Shown here piece by piece: positions 10,519-21,697 of a DNA stretch of 64,000 nt. How positions within the stretch are numbered: position 1 is the first letter of the stretch; each line of letters begins with the position of its first letter. Where the stretch lies: NCBI GenBank assembly GCA_023101485.1, contig LVZB01000030.1, forward strand, positions 186,001 through 250,000, written 5' to 3'. The position numbers and the translations under genes were made by a program. Below the pieces are notes generated by a model that saw only the letters and a list, made by a program, of their open reading frames with translations, had not been told where the DNA came from and searched no databases. This stretch comes from Pasteurellaceae bacterium Macca (GTDB lineage Bacteria > Pseudomonadota > Gammaproteobacteria > Enterobacterales > Pasteurellaceae).

Positions 10519-13131
10519 TTAAACAGCTGTTTGGAAAATCACATTTTCCGCTTTTTTCAAATATTGGTTGATTTGGTCAAAATTCATATAGCGATAAGTA
10601 TCTTCTTTAACGCTTGCTAAAGATTGAATATGACTAAGATACTCATCAAGCGTTGGAATTCTACCAAGTAATGCGCACACCGCCGAAAGCTCTGCCGAGG
10701 CAAGATACACAAAAGCATCTTTACCCATTCGGTTCGGGAAGTTACGCGTCGAAGTAGAAACCACCGTCGCACCATCTGCTACCCGAGCTTGGTTACCCAT
10801 ACAAAGGGAGCACCCTGGCACTTCAATACGCGCACCGCTCTTGCCATAAATGCTGTAATACCCTTCTTCACTAAGGAGAACAGCATCCATTCGTGTTGGT
10901 GGCACAATCCATAAACGAGTTGGGATCATACCTTGGTGTTTATTTAATAAACGCCCTGCAGCACGGAAATGCCCGATATTCGTCATACAAGAGCCAATAA
11001 AGACTTCATCTACTTTATCGCCCTGTACTTCTGAGAGTAAGCGTGCATCATCCGGGTCATTCGGGGCGCATAAAATCGGCTCTTTAATCTCATTGAGATC
11101 GATTTCGATCACCGCTGCATATTCCGCATCAGGATCAGCTTCTAATAATTGTGGATTGGCTAACCATGCCTCCATGCCTTGAATACGGCGTTCAAGGGTG
11201 CGAGCATCGCCATAACCTTCACTGATCATCCATTTTAATAACACGATATTTGAATTGAGGTATTCAATAATTGGCGCTTTATCCAATTTAATTGTACAAG
11301 CCGCCGCAGAACGTTCCGCAGAAGCATCCGATAATTCAAAGGCTTGCTCAACTTTTAAATGCTCTAAACCTTCAATCTCTAAAATTTTGCCTGAGAAAAT
11401 ATTTTTCTTACCCGCTTTTTCGACCGTCAATAAGCCTTGTTGAATGGCATAATAAGGAATAGCATGAACAAGATCGCGCAATGTAATGCCCTCTTGCATT
11501 TCACCTTTAAAACGGACTAACACAGATTCTGGCATATCAAGAGGCATTACACCGGTTGCCGCAGCAAAGGCGACCAATCCCGAACCTGCGGGGAATGAGA
11601 TACCAATTGGGAAGCGAGTGTGGGAATCCCCACCAGTGCCGACTGTATCCGGCAGTAACATACGGTTGAGCCACGAGTGAATTACCCCATCTCCTGGGCG
11701 AAGCGAGACACCTCCACGATTCATAATAAAATCAGGTAATGTGTGATGTGTTACCACATCAACAGGTTTTGGATAGGCTGCCGTATGGCAGAAAGATTGC
11801 ATCACTAGATCCGCTGAGAAACCTAAACAAGCTAAATCTTTCAATTCATCGCGAGTCATTGGGCCGGTCGTATCCTGTGACCCCACACTGGTCATCCGAG
11901 GTTCACAATATTGCCCAGCACGAATGCCCTCAACACCACAAGCCCGCCCGACCATTTTTTGGGCGAGCGTATAACCCTTAGCAGATTTTTCATTTTTTTC
12001 GACCGCTTGTGGTTTACTAAATACCTCACTTTCTGGCAAACCAAGTGCCACGCGTGCTTTATGCGTTAAACCACGACCGATAATCAGCGGAATACGACCG
12101 CCTGCACGCACTTCATCAAGTAATACTTCCGTTTTCAGCGTAAATTCGGCAATCACTTCATCACTATTATGCTTGCAGATTTTGCCCTCATAAGGGTAGA
12201 GATCAATCACATCACCCATATTCAAACGAGAAACATCGACTTCAATCGGCAATGAGCCCGCATCTTCCATTGTATTAAAGAAGATCGGGGCAATTTTGCC
12301 ACCTAATACGAAGCCCCCTGCCCTTTTATTCGGGATATAAGGAATATCATCGTCCATTAGCCATAACACGGAGTTTGTTGCCGATTTACGGGAAGAACCT
12401 GTCCCCACGACATCACCGACATACACAAGCGGAAAACCTTTTTCTTTAAGTTGTTCGATCTGTTTCATCGGACCAACTACGCCTGCTTGATCGGGTTCAA
12501 TACCTTCTCGAGGGTTTTTCAACATGGCAAGCGCATGGAGAGGAATATCCGGACGAGACCACGCATCTTGTGCTGGGGAAAGATCATCAGTATTTGTTTC
12601 ACCGCTTACTTTAAATACCGTTAAACTAATTTTCTCCGCTAATTTTGGACGGCGAGTAAACCATTCCGCATCCGCCCACGACTGTAACACTTGCCGCGCA
12701 AAAACGTTACCCTGTTTCGATTTTTCAGTCACATCGTGGAAATTATCAAACATCAGAAGAGTAAAGGAGAGCGCTTCAGCAGCAATAGGTGCAAGGTAAG
12801 GGACATCAAGGAGTTGAATTAACGGTTCAATGTTATAACCACCTTGCATCGTACCAAGTAATTGAGTGGCTTTTTCTGGAGAAATCAGCGGTGAATCAGT
12901 CTCACCTTTTGCGATAGCAGCAAGGAATCCCGCTTTTAGATAAGCCGCTTCATCAACTCCGGCAGGGATACGATTTTCAAATAAATCTAATAAAAAATCA
13001 CCTTCATTTGCCGGCGGATTTTTCAATAATTCAATTAATTGCGCGGTAAATTCGGGAGAAAGTGGGAGCGGAACAACACCCTGTTCGGCTCGTTGTTGCA
13101 CATGAGTGCGGTAATCACTGAGAAAAGTCAT
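10519..13131 (-). CDS. acnB: Aconitate hydratase B
   Basis: Iron-sulfur enzyme that isomerises citrate to isocitrate. The 870-residue protein has the AcnB arrangement: N-terminal HEAT-like domain, swivel domain next, then the 4Fe-4S core. Cluster cysteines are visible in [11 protein letters not shown] and [12 protein letters not shown], with a third earlier. The ATG at 13131 ([16 protein letters not shown]) follows GGAG; an in-frame ATG seven codons upstream is less likely. It lies between icd and gltA in the same direction. Confidence 0.96.
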   Translation of the reverse strand: MTFLSDYRTHVQQRAEQGVVPLPLSPEFTAQLIELLKNPPANEGDFLLDLFENRIPAGVDEAAYLKAGFLAAIAKGETDSPLISPEKATQLLGTMQGGYNIEPLIQLLDVPYLAPIAAEALSFTLLMFDNFHDVTEKSKQGNVFARQVLQSWADAEWFTRRPKLAEKISLTVFKVSGETNTDDLSPAQDAWSRPDIPLHALAMLKNPREGIEPDQAGVVGPMKQIEQLKEKGFPLVYVGDVVGTGSSRKSATNSVLWLMDDDIPYIPNKRAGGFVLGGKIAPIFFNTMEDAGSLPIEVDVSRLNMGDVIDLYPYEGKICKHNSDEVIAEFTLKTEVLLDEVRAGGRIPLIIGRGLTHKARVALGLPESEVFSKPQAVEKNEKSAKGYTLAQKMVGRACGVEGIRAGQYCEPRMTSVGSQDTTGPMTRDELKDLACLGFSADLVMQSFCHTAAYPKPVDVVTHHTLPDFIMNRGGVSLRPGDGVIHSWLNRMLLPDTVGTGGDSHTRFPIGISFPAGSGLVAFAAATGVMPLDMPESVLVRFKGEMQEGITLRDLVHAIPYYAIQQGLLTVEKAGKKNIFSGKILEIEGLEHLKVEQAFELSDASAERSAAACTIKLDKAPIIEYLNSNIVLLKWMISEGYGDARTLERRIQGMEAWLANPQLLEADPDAEYAAVIEIDLNEIKEPILCAPNDPDDARLLSEVQGDKVDEVFIGSCMTNIGHFRAAGRLLNKHQGMIPTRLWIVPPTRMDAVLLSEEGYYSIYGKSGARIEVPGCSLCMGNQARVADGATVVSTSTRNFPNRMGKDAFVYLASAELSAVCALLGRIPTLDEYLSHIQSLASVKEDTYRYMNFDQINQYLKKAENVIFQTAV

Positions 13132-13260
13132 AGAAAAATCTCCATAAATCAATGAGAAAATGCGAGATGGAGTTCATCATAGAGCCTTTACATAAAATGA
13201 CAATAATATTATTTACATTTTGATAACAAGATCACATTTTTGTAAAAAATTTAGGAAAAT

Positions 13261-13293
13261 AAAAAACTCGCCCAAAGTTAAAGGCGAGTTTTT
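13261..13293 (-). terminator. Terminator of icd
   Basis: AAAAACTCGCC and GGCGAGTTTTT form an 11-bp stem with a 10-base loop, 20 bases after the icd stop codon. The stem is symmetrical with A/T flanks. Because acnB starts only beyond it, icd and acnB probably have separate main transcripts. Confidence 0.8.
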
Positions 13294-13312
13294 AAACAAG
13301 GTTTGTTGAAAA

Positions 13313-14560
13313 TTAGAGATTATCGATAATATCTTGAGCAAATTCTGCGGTACTTCTGAGCGTTGCACCTTCTAACATTTCCGCAAAGTCAAAGGTCACG
13401 GTTTTATTTTCAATGGTTTTTGATACGGCTTTAACGACTAAATCCGCCGCTTCTAGCCAACCTAAATGGCGTAACATCATCTCACCACTTAAAATTAACG
13501 ACCCTGGGTTCGCTTTATTCTGCCCTGCAATTTTTGGCGCTGTACCGTGAGTGGCTTCAAAAATCGCTGCCTCTGCCCCAATATTTGCCCCTGGCGAGAT
13601 ACCAATTCCCCCCACTTGGGCAGCTAGGGCATCGGAAATATAATCCCCATTTAAGTTAAGTGTGGCAATGACATCATAATCCGTTGGATGTAATAACACC
13701 TCTTGTAAAAAAGCATCAGCAATACAATCTTTAACGAGAATATTTTTACCAGTTTTCGGATTCTTCAAGGTATGCCATGAACCACCGTCTAAGGCAACTG
13801 CACCGAATTCACGGGCGACTTCATAGCCCCACTCTTTAAATGCCCCTTCGGTAAATTTCATAATATTCCCTTTATGCACTAAGGTCAGGGAATCACGATC
13901 ATTGTCGATCACATATTGTAATGCTGCCCGAACTAAACGTTGAGTACCTTCTTTAGAAACGGGCTTCACACCAATGCCACAATCTTTATCAAAACGGATC
14001 TTTTTCACCCCCATTTCTTGTTGTAAAAAGGCGATCACCTTGTCTGCTTCTGGTGTGCCTGCCGCCCACTCAATCCCCGCATAAATATCTTCAGAATTCT
14101 CTCGGAAAATCACCATATTCACTAATTCAGGGTGCTTCACTGGGCTTGGGGTACCTTCATAATAACGAATCGGGCGTAAACAGTTATATAAATCCAAATT
14201 CTGACGCATCGCCACATTTAACGAGCGAATACCACCACCGACAGGGGTCATCAAAGGGCCTTTAATCGCAACATGGTATTTTTTTATCATGGCTAAAGTT
14301 TCATCAGGTAACCAAGTATTCTCCCCATAAAGGGCATTAGCCTTCTCCCCAGCATAAATTTCTAGCCACTCAATTTTTCGTTTGCCACCATAGGCTTTTG
14401 CCACTGCAGCATCAATGACTTGTTGCATGGCAGGAGTCACATCAACCCCCACACCGTCCCCTTGAATAAAAGGAATAATGGGTTGATCGGGCACACTTAA
14501 ACCATTTTCAGAAAGCGAAATACCTTGACCAAAGGTAGGCTGTTTGACTTGATTTTGCAT
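13313..14560 (-). CDS. icd: Isocitrate dehydrogenase, NADP-type
   Basis: Oxidatively decarboxylates isocitrate to 2-oxoglutarate with NADP. The 415-residue sequence contains [20 protein letters not shown] (the active-site serine and substrate arginines), [12 protein letters not shown] and [14 protein letters not shown], matching the dimeric E. coli-type enzyme. With acnB and gltA it supplies 2-oxoglutarate for glutamate synthesis. Confidence 0.97.
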   Translation of the reverse strand: MQNQVKQPTFGQGISLSENGLSVPDQPIIPFIQGDGVGVDVTPAMQQVIDAAVAKAYGGKRKIEWLEIYAGEKANALYGENTWLPDETLAMIKKYHVAIKGPLMTPVGGGIRSLNVAMRQNLDLYNCLRPIRYYEGTPSPVKHPELVNMVIFRENSEDIYAGIEWAAGTPEADKVIAFLQQEMGVKKIRFDKDCGIGVKPVSKEGTQRLVRAALQYVIDNDRDSLTLVHKGNIMKFTEGAFKEWGYEVAREFGAVALDGGSWHTLKNPKTGKNILVKDCIADAFLQEVLLHPTDYDVIATLNLNGDYISDALAAQVGGIGISPGANIGAEAAIFEATHGTAPKIAGQNKANPGSLILSGEMMLRHLGWLEAADLVVKAVSKTIENKTVTFDFAEMLEGATLRSTAEFAQDIIDNL

Positions 14561-15776
<1,216 letters not shown>

Positions 15777-15791
15777 ATAAATTGTCCTCTT

Positions 15792-15815
15792 GCCCCTTTT
15801 ATCGGGGCTTTTCTT
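15792..15815 (+). terminator. Terminator of metF
   Basis: GCCCC and GGGGC form a stem with a 7-base loop, followed by TTTTCTTT, 16 bases after the metF stop codon. Confidence 0.75.
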
Positions 15816-15885
15816 TAAACATCACATATTATGATCAACATATAGGGGAACACTACTTTAGGCTTAAAATTTTCTCTTTTAAATT

Positions 15886-15980
15886 AAAAATCCTCATGTG
15901 CATCACGATGAGGATTTTTATCTAATTGATTTATCTGACCTTTATAAGCGGTGCAAATTTCACAAAAAATTTGACCGCTT
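15886..15980 (-). terminator. Double hairpin terminating the aga/lacD operon
   Basis: Two hairpins follow the leftward aldolase gene. First, AAGCGGTGCAAATTT (15946) and AAATTTGACCGCTT (15967) are inverse uptake sequences with one bulged base. Next, AAAAATCCTCAT and ATGAGGATTTTT (15886-15919) form a 12-bp stem with T runs on both strands, able to stop both metF read-through and the operon. Confidence 0.75.
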
Positions 15981-16006
15981 GTTAAGGCATTGATTATTAA
16001 GGAAAA

Positions 16007-16948
16007 TTAGCTTTTTAATGGCGTCGCTGTGCGTTCAAGTACTTCTAAAAGCGCACTAATGTTCTGTTTTCCTTGGGTTTTCAGCCAATCGCTCGCTTCT
16101 TTAACGCCTTGTGATTTATAGCTTTCCGCAGCCCCTGCCCAAGTGGCACGTCCGCAAAGAACACCATTAAATTCACTCCCTGCTTGCTTAGCAAATTCAA
16201 GGGTTTTTTGGAATAGGCTGGCGGAAACACCGGCACTGAGGAAAATAAACGGTAACGCTGTCGCATCACTTTGTGCTTTGAAAAAGCCTTTGGCTTCTGC
16301 TTGGCTATAAAGCACTTCATCGCCAAAGCCTTCCACATATTTCATGACCACCGGCACTTCGACTTTCAGTACATCAACGCCAAAACGTGGGTCGGCAAAG
16401 AATTTCATTGCACCAATCACTTTGTGCGGTTTCACTTTGGCGTTATAGATGGGGTCGTCATTTTCACTGTCGTAGGTCAGAATTTCTAAAAAGAGGGGAA
16501 TTTCTTCGGCTTTACATTCCGACGCAACCCGTTCAACAAAGGCCGCTTTGCGTTGATTGACCGCTTGATCTTCATCTACATCAAAATAGATGAGTAATTT
16601 AATCGCTTCTGCCCCTTGTTCTTTCAAGTTATAGACGGAAGCGTTGTCGATTAAATCAGGATAACGCCCTTTGACCGTTTTATCATAGCCTGTTTTTTCA
16701 TACGCCATAATCAGCCCACAAGCCTTATCTCGCTTCCCTGCCGCTGCCCAGCCATATTCAGGGTCAAGCAAAATAGAAGAAGCATAAGGGGTCAGATCTT
16801 GGGAAATCAGGGTTTTAAATTCGCTGACTTGCTCGGCGGTAATCTCTTCCCCCATCATTCGGCGTAATGCACCACGTTGGTCAATCGCAAGGGCGGCGAT
16901 AATACCACTTGGGGTACAGAGGTTTTTTAGGTAGTCTTGTTTGCTCAT
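16007..16948 (-). CDS. Tagatose-1,6-bisphosphate aldolase, LacD type
   Basis: Class I aldolase that splits tagatose-1,6-bisphosphate into glyceraldehyde-3-phosphate and dihydroxyacetone phosphate. The 313-residue sequence has the LacD-family features ALAIDQRGALRRMM, LLDPEYGWAAA and DVLKVEVPV, where the lysine near residue 195 forms the Schiff base. Enteric aga operons use class II KbaY/GatY enzymes instead, so this is the Gram-positive type. It is the last gene of the operon, 10 bases after the IIA gene. Start follows AAGGAGC. Confidence 0.88.
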   Translation of the reverse strand: MSKQDYLKNLCTPSGIIAALAIDQRGALRRMMGEEITAEQVSEFKTLISQDLTPYASSILLDPEYGWAAAGKRDKACGLIMAYEKTGYDKTVKGRYPDLIDNASVYNLKEQGAEAIKLLIYFDVDEDQAVNQRKAAFVERVASECKAEEIPLFLEILTYDSENDDPIYNAKVKPHKVIGAMKFFADPRFGVDVLKVEVPVVMKYVEGFGDEVLYSQAEAKGFFKAQSDATALPFIFLSAGVSASLFQKTLEFAKQAGSEFNGVLCGRATWAGAAESYKSQGVKEASDWLKTQGKQNISALLEVLERTATPLKS

Positions 16949-16958
16949 TTATTGCTCC

Positions 16959-17342
16959 TTATTCGTCATCGTCGCCGTTAAGTTGGCTAAGGCGTTCTGC
17001 CACGTTGTAAATTTGTTCTTTACTGTTGTCGATTAAGTCTGTTTCCCCCTCTTCCGACACATAGCTAATCACCATCGGCAAATTCATTCCGCTATAAAGG
17101 GAAATTCGGTCAAGGTAACGCATTGCCACATTGCAAGGTGTGCCCCCGAGAATATCGCACAGCACGGTGATCTTCCCTTCGGCATTCGCCAATGCTTGTT
17201 CAAATTTTGCGGTGAAATCTTCCACACTTTCGTGGGGTTCAAGGCTTACGCTTTGGGCTTTTGGAATTTCTCCGACAATCATTTCTGCGGTGTTAAGTAA
17301 GCCCTGTGCTAATGCACCGTGGCTAATTAGGATTAAACTCAT
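16959..17342 (-). CDS. agaF: PTS IIA component, mannose/GalNAc family
   Basis: Takes phosphate from HPr and passes it to the IIB protein. The 127-residue protein has the IIA-Man fold start MSLILISHGALAQG, with the phosphorylated histidine at position 8, and GGTPCNVAMRYL. It is a separate small protein here, unlike the fused IIAB of E. coli ManX. It lies between the beta-galactosidase and the aldolase, and presumably works with IIB, IIC and IID further upstream in the operon. The symbol is by analogy; the substrate is inferred from context. Confidence 0.85.
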   Translation of the reverse strand: MSLILISHGALAQGLLNTAEMIVGEIPKAQSVSLEPHESVEDFTAKFEQALANAEGKITVLCDILGGTPCNVAMRYLDRISLYSGMNLPMVISYVSEEGETDLIDNSKEQIYNVAERLSQLNGDDDE

Positions 17343-17357
17343 AGTTCCTCCGTTAAG

Positions 17358-19160
17358 TTATAAATTCGTGGTATTCAAGGTTTTGTAGATTGGCTCACGG
17401 CTAAATGTTAAGCGTTCCACATTCACCCCTTCGGTTTCAAAAACGATAATCTGATTCTGCCCTTGACGTAACAGTGGGGCAGGCAGATAGAGATAGCAGA
17501 TTGGCCCTTCCGACCAATACCGCCCAAGGTTTTCACCATTGACGATAATCACCCCCTTGCCCAGATTTGAGGTGTCGATAAACGTATCCTGAGGTGTGCC
17601 ATCAATGGTTAATTCAAATTGATAGAACGTCGGGCTATTTTCAATGACGCCACCGCTAAAATCGAGTTGATCAAGGCGAGTAAAATCAAGCAGATAGTGT
17701 TGCCAATGGCTGTGGAAATGAAGATCAAGCATTACACCGCCCCCAATGCCTTTATGTTGACTTGGAGCTTGTAATTTACCGCCATAATTCACTCGCCCCA
17801 TATTTTCCACAAGGAGATCAAGCTGGAATGTCTCTTTTGGCGTTTGTAACATCACTTCATTGCCGATGTCGTGTTGATATTGGGTGGCGATATACTGCTG
17901 ATCGTTAAAGATCTGCACTCTATCTCGCCCTTGATAAATACGAAGTTTGATCTCATCGCTATATACGGTCGGCTCTGCCCGATAAAGTACATAGCCATAA
18001 TAATGCCCTAATGCTTCCATGGTTTGAGGGTAAGGGCTTTCGACTTTTCGGCTAATCTGTTCTACTGTGTGGAAAAGCGAAACCCGTTGGCTCACGGTTA
18101 AACTTGGATAAGCGGTCATTTCCGGCAACATGGGCTGGCAAATTGGGCTGGCATTCGGCTGTGTGGCAAGTAACTGTTGTAGCTGATAAAACTTCTCCGC
18201 TGGCTCGCCCCATTCGTGAATCGGGGCATCATAATCATAGCTCGTCACTTGGGGTAAATCCGTATCGCCCCGGACGGAACAGCCATTCCAAAAGCCAAAG
18301 TTTGTGCCACCTTGTAACATATAGAAATTGATACTCGCACGTTCTAATAATTCGGCGGTGCAAGCGGTGAGATCGTCCGCCTCTCTTGTAATTCGTGGTT
18401 CTTTCCAACGATTAAACCAGCCATCCCAAAATTCCATACACATTAACGGGAAGGATTTGCCGTGTTTGTGGATATAGTGTTGCAATTCATCGAGATTTTG
18501 TGCTGAACGAGAACCAAAGTTGCCCGTTGGCAGAATATCGTCTTCAATCAATGCCCCAGCTTCAAGGGCGTTTTGCCACGCACCATCAGAGGTAAAAAGC
18601 GGTACGCTCACACCGTATTGACGCATTAAATCACGAATGGCACGGAGGTAATTTTTATCGTTACCAAAAGAGCCGTACTCATTTTCAATCTGCATCATCA
18701 AAATATTTCCCCCCTGATCGATTTGATAAGGCGTCACAAGGGGAAGTAATTTGGCGAAATAGTGGGCGACTTGTTCAAGGAAAATAGGGTCATTTTGGCG
18801 TAGGCGAATATGGGGAATATTTAATAACCACGCGGGTAAGCCACCAAATTCCCACTCGGCACAGATGTAAGGCGTTGGGCGTAAAATCACATAAAGCCCT
18901 AATTCTTGGGCGGTTTGGATAAAGCGAACTAAATCGGCTCTGCCCGAAAAATCAAAGCGATCAGGCTCGGGTTGATGGACATTCCACGCCACATAGGTTT
19001 CTACCGTGTTACAGCCCATTGCCCGTAGGTTATAGAGGGTACGATACCAATATTCCGGCACAATGCGGAAATAATGCACTGCCCCCGATAAAATTTTAAA
19101 GGGCTTGCCCTGTAACAAAAATTCGGTTTGCCCGATTTGAAATGCGTTTTGATTCGACAT
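17358..19160 (-). CDS. Beta-galactosidase, glycoside hydrolase family 35
   Basis: Hydrolyses a terminal beta-linked galactose. The 600-residue sequence has the GH35 barrel with VAWNVHQPEPDRFDFSGRAD, the acid/base motif QIENEYGSFG (Glu near 161) and the nucleophile region CMEFWDGWFNRW (Glu near 243), followed by beta-sandwich domains. No signal peptide is visible, so it acts in the cytoplasm on a sugar brought in by the PTS. It resembles streptococcal BgaC, which prefers Gal-beta-1,3-GlcNAc and lies in a similar PTS/AgaS operon. Confidence 0.9.
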   Translation of the reverse strand: MSNQNAFQIGQTEFLLQGKPFKILSGAVHYFRIVPEYWYRTLYNLRAMGCNTVETYVAWNVHQPEPDRFDFSGRADLVRFIQTAQELGLYVILRPTPYICAEWEFGGLPAWLLNIPHIRLRQNDPIFLEQVAHYFAKLLPLVTPYQIDQGGNILMMQIENEYGSFGNDKNYLRAIRDLMRQYGVSVPLFTSDGAWQNALEAGALIEDDILPTGNFGSRSAQNLDELQHYIHKHGKSFPLMCMEFWDGWFNRWKEPRITREADDLTACTAELLERASINFYMLQGGTNFGFWNGCSVRGDTDLPQVTSYDYDAPIHEWGEPAEKFYQLQQLLATQPNASPICQPMLPEMTAYPSLTVSQRVSLFHTVEQISRKVESPYPQTMEALGHYYGYVLYRAEPTVYSDEIKLRIYQGRDRVQIFNDQQYIATQYQHDIGNEVMLQTPKETFQLDLLVENMGRVNYGGKLQAPSQHKGIGGGVMLDLHFHSHWQHYLLDFTRLDQLDFSGGVIENSPTFYQFELTIDGTPQDTFIDTSNLGKGVIIVNGENLGRYWSEGPICYLYLPAPLLRQGQNQIIVFETEGVNVERLTFSREPIYKTLNTTNL

Positions 19161-19196
19161 TTGACTTCCTCGTGAATATGGTTATCTCTATATTTG

Positions 19197-19241
19197 CCCC
19201 CCTTCCCCCGTTGGGGACTTCCCCCCGCAAGCAGGGGGAAG
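19197..19241. repeat. 45-bp GC-rich repeat, left copy
   Basis: A 45-base element rich in C and G runs. Its exact reverse complement stands at 19444-19488. It can fold by itself through its CTTCCCCC and GGGGGAAG ends. It lies between the bga start and the IID gene, in a stretch much more GC-rich than its surroundings. It looks like a REP-type dispersed palindrome. Confidence 0.8.
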
Positions 19242-19273
19242 GGGTTTGACCACACAAATTTTTAATCAAAAAC

Positions 19274-19302
19274 GACCGCTTGTTATACCGCCACAAGCGG
19301 TC
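19274..19302 (-). terminator. Inverted uptake-sequence hairpin inside the sugar operon
   Basis: GACCGCTTGT (19274-19283) and ACAAGCGGTC (19293-19302) form a perfect 10-bp stem with a 9-base loop, between the IID gene and bga. It could reduce transcription of bga, IIA and the aldolase relative to the upstream PTS genes. The minus strand after the stem has only a short T run. Confidence 0.45.
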
Positions 19303-19396
19303 AGTTTTGATTAAAATTCTGCATTCATTAGAACAGGCTTATCTTCTCTACTTCCCTATCAGACTAGTCCTCTCAGACCTTAAATCCCCCCTAAGT

Positions 19397-19440
19397 CGCT
19401 TTGCGACAGCTCCCCCCGTAAACAGGGGGAGCGAAGCGAC
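19397..19440. repeat. GC-rich palindromes in the 19.2-19.5 kb spacer
   Basis: GTCGCTTTGCGAC and GCTCCCCC/GGGGGAGC (19409-19416 and 19425-19432) are adjacent palindromes, ending in GCGAAGCGAC. They lie between the two 45-bp inverse copies. The whole 335-base spacer between IID and bga has no gene and consists mostly of foldable repeats. Confidence 0.65.
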
Positions 19441-19443
19441 CCT

Positions 19444-19488
19444 CTTCCCCCTGCTTGCGGGGGGAAGTCCCCAACGGGGGAAGGGGGG
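19444..19488. repeat. 45-bp GC-rich repeat, right copy (inverted)
   Basis: Exact reverse complement of 19197-19241. It begins a few bases after the IID stop codon in the direction of transcription, so the operon mRNA could form a very long hairpin enclosing about 200 bases. Confidence 0.8.
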
Positions 19489-19495
19489 GAGAATG

Positions 19496-20332
19496 TTAGC
19501 CTTTTGCGAGTAAGCCTGCCCAAGAGAGCAAGATACAAAGGGCAATAATGATCACAATCGCTTTATTAGAGTTCATTTTTGGTCTGCCAAGTAGCCAGTA
19601 GATAAAGAACACCACAAGGGCTGGCACAAGGCGAGGTAAAATGAGATCGAGGTTTTGTTGTGCAGAGACCACTTTTTCACCAATGGTGGCAGTAAATGGC
19701 ACGCTGACATTCACCATCGTGGCACACATCACCCCCACAACGAAGACCCCAAGCACCGTTGCGGCATTGGTTAAGGCGTTGAGTTTATGCCCCAGATTCG
19801 TCACCAAATTCACCCCTTCACGATAGGCGATTTTGAGCTGTACCCAACGGAATACCATGGTGGCAATCGCCACGAGCACCCATAAGCCGACGCCAAGTGG
19901 GTTGCCCCCCACTGCCATCGTTGCGGCAATCGCCCCCATAATAGCCGGCACGAGAGAACCAAAGATCGCATCACCAATGGCGGCGAAAGGCCCCATTAAA
20001 CCCGATTTAATCCCCGCCACGGCTTCGAGAGAATCCGTCCCTTGCTTTTCTTCTAAGGCAAGGTCAATCCCTTTCACAATGGTGTTAAAGAACGGGCTGG
20101 TGTTAAAGAATTGGTTGTGCATTACCATCATTTTTTTCAATTCAGGGCTATTGTCGCCATACATTTTGCGAAGCTGTGGCAACATAATCCAGAGATAGCC
20201 TGAACCTTGCATACGCTCATAGTTCCAACCAAGTTGGTTGAAGAATAAGCTACGAGTATTGATTTGACGGAAATCTGCTTCCGTTAATTTGTAATTTTGC
20301 GGATTACCGACTTGTTGATTAGAGTTCGTCAT
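19496..20332 (-). CDS. agaD: PTS IID component, mannose/GalNAc family
   Basis: Membrane subunit that with IIC forms the sugar channel. The 278-residue protein has the IID start region (LTEADFRQINTRSLFFNQLG), the NTSPFFNTIVKGIDLALEE segment and C-terminal hydrophobic stretches ending just before the stop. It overlaps the IIC gene by 14 bases, so the two are translationally coupled. Specificity for N-acetylgalactosamine or a galactoside is inferred from AgaS and the GH35 enzyme. Confidence 0.88.
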   Translation of the reverse strand: MTNSNQQVGNPQNYKLTEADFRQINTRSLFFNQLGWNYERMQGSGYLWIMLPQLRKMYGDNSPELKKMMVMHNQFFNTSPFFNTIVKGIDLALEEKQGTDSLEAVAGIKSGLMGPFAAIGDAIFGSLVPAIMGAIAATMAVGGNPLGVGLWVLVAIATMVFRWVQLKIAYREGVNLVTNLGHKLNALTNAATVLGVFVVGVMCATMVNVSVPFTATIGEKVVSAQQNLDLILPRLVPALVVFFIYWLLGRPKMNSNKAIVIIIALCILLSWAGLLAKG

Positions 20333-21209
20333 CTTCGATTTCTCCTTTCACAGAATTTTGTTGTTTAGTCGTTGGGGCTGAGCCACCTTCTACGCTACGT
20401 TGATAAACCATATAGGCAAACGCAAAGCCGATGGCTGCCATGGCAAGCATTGGTACGCCGTTATATGAGCGACCAAGTGAAGCGGGTAATAAACCGTCTA
20501 AGGCGTTACCGATAGCAGCGACGTTGCCGAATAAGGTAATGAAGATTGAGGTTAAAGCGAAAGCTAAAATTAAGTAAGCGATATGGCGTTTTGTTGGGAG
20601 ATAGCGAAGTAAAATCGCAAAGCCCAGTGCCGGTAATACGCCCCCTGCAAGGGTTAAGCCGTCTGCAATCACTTTAAGGAAACCAGTTTGCATTGCTTCT
20701 GCAAGGCTTGCCACAAATGGGCCACCAAACACTAACGCAAGGAAGATGGGTAAGGCACGAGAAAGCCCCCACGCAATCGCACCACAGAGATAATTCACGG
20801 TAATGGATTTATAGGCGTGTGCTTCGATATTTTTGTCAATGCGGTGAGCAAAGAACACGTTTGACATTCTGGCAAGAATATCGGTATAAACCATCAAGGC
20901 TGCAATTGGCACGGCTAATGACGTTAATGCCAGTTGTGAATCCATACCGACGGCAATAGAAAATGCCGTTGCAATAACCGTACCAGAGTTGGCATCAATA
21001 CGGGAAGCACCGCCGAATGTCCCTACCCCTAACACGGTTAATTGCATTGAACCACCAATTAACAAGCCTGTGCCAAGATCGCCCATAATTAAGCCCGTAA
21101 TAAAACCAGCAAATACCGGCGAGCCTGCACTGGATACAATTGTCAATTCATCTAAGATTTGATAGAACGCATAGAGCGTTATCAAGAGAATCTGCCACCA
21201 TTCGATCAT
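20319..21209 (-). CDS. agaC: PTS IIC component, mannose/GalNAc family
   Basis: Integral membrane transport subunit of 296 residues with several hydrophobic helices and the conserved GLIMGDLGTGLLIGGSMQL and LTVLGVGTFGGASRIDAN regions. It starts 14 bases after the IIB gene with AGAGGAG as ribosome site, and ends inside the IID start. The C-terminus is charged and cytoplasmic (EIEDDEL). Family assignment is firm; the sugar is inferred. Confidence 0.88.
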   Translation of the reverse strand: MIEWWQILLITLYAFYQILDELTIVSSAGSPVFAGFITGLIMGDLGTGLLIGGSMQLTVLGVGTFGGASRIDANSGTVIATAFSIAVGMDSQLALTSLAVPIAALMVYTDILARMSNVFFAHRIDKNIEAHAYKSITVNYLCGAIAWGLSRALPIFLALVFGGPFVASLAEAMQTGFLKVIADGLTLAGGVLPALGFAILLRYLPTKRHIAYLILAFALTSIFITLFGNVAAIGNALDGLLPASLGRSYNGVPMLAMAAIGFAFAYMVYQRSVEGGSAPTTKQQNSVKGEIEDDEL

Positions 21210-21223
21210 AATTGGTTACTCCT

Positions 21224-21697
21224 CTATAAAAGTGTCATTAAGTCAATTTTTTCTTCATTCGGTACAAGTTGAGCAGTGAGCTTGATACCTTTTGCAGAAA
21301 GGGCTTTGAACACGTTAATATCTTCATTAGTAACGTGTACGGTTTTACGCAGTGGGCGAGTTTCTTCCGTTCTCGGCAAATTGCCGGCATTGACTTCAGT
21401 CAGCGAAACGCCTTGCTCCACCAGTTGTAAAACCGTTTGTGGATTACGCACGACAATTAACACACGTTGGGAATCGTAACGCCCTTCGTTAATGTTATTA
21501 GCCGCTTTCTCCACAGTGAGCACACTTAAATTCACCCCTGCTGGGCAAGCTAAACGCAAGCCTGCTTTATCAATATCGTTGTTAGCAGCAACTTCATCCA
21601 CTACCATAATGCGTGTGATATTGAGGTAAGATGTCCAAAGATTGGCCACTTGCCCGTGAATTAAACGTGCATCAATTCTGACGTTAAGAATTGCCAT
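21224..21697 (-). CDS. agaB: PTS IIB component, mannose/GalNAc family
   Basis: Cytoplasmic phosphocarrier that phosphorylates the incoming sugar. The 157-residue protein begins MAILNVRIDARLIHGQV, with the phosphorylated His at position 14 in the family motif RxDxRLIHGQV. The ATG at 21697 follows a near-perfect AGGAGG and overlaps the 3' end of agaS by 14 bases; longer in-frame starts lie inside agaS and are unlikely. Confidence 0.9.
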   Translation of the reverse strand: MAILNVRIDARLIHGQVANLWTSYLNITRIMVVDEVAANNDIDKAGLRLACPAGVNLSVLTVEKAANNINEGRYDSQRVLIVVRNPQTVLQLVEQGVSLTEVNAGNLPRTEETRPLRKTVHVTNEDINVFKALSAKGIKLTAQLVPNEEKIDLMTLL

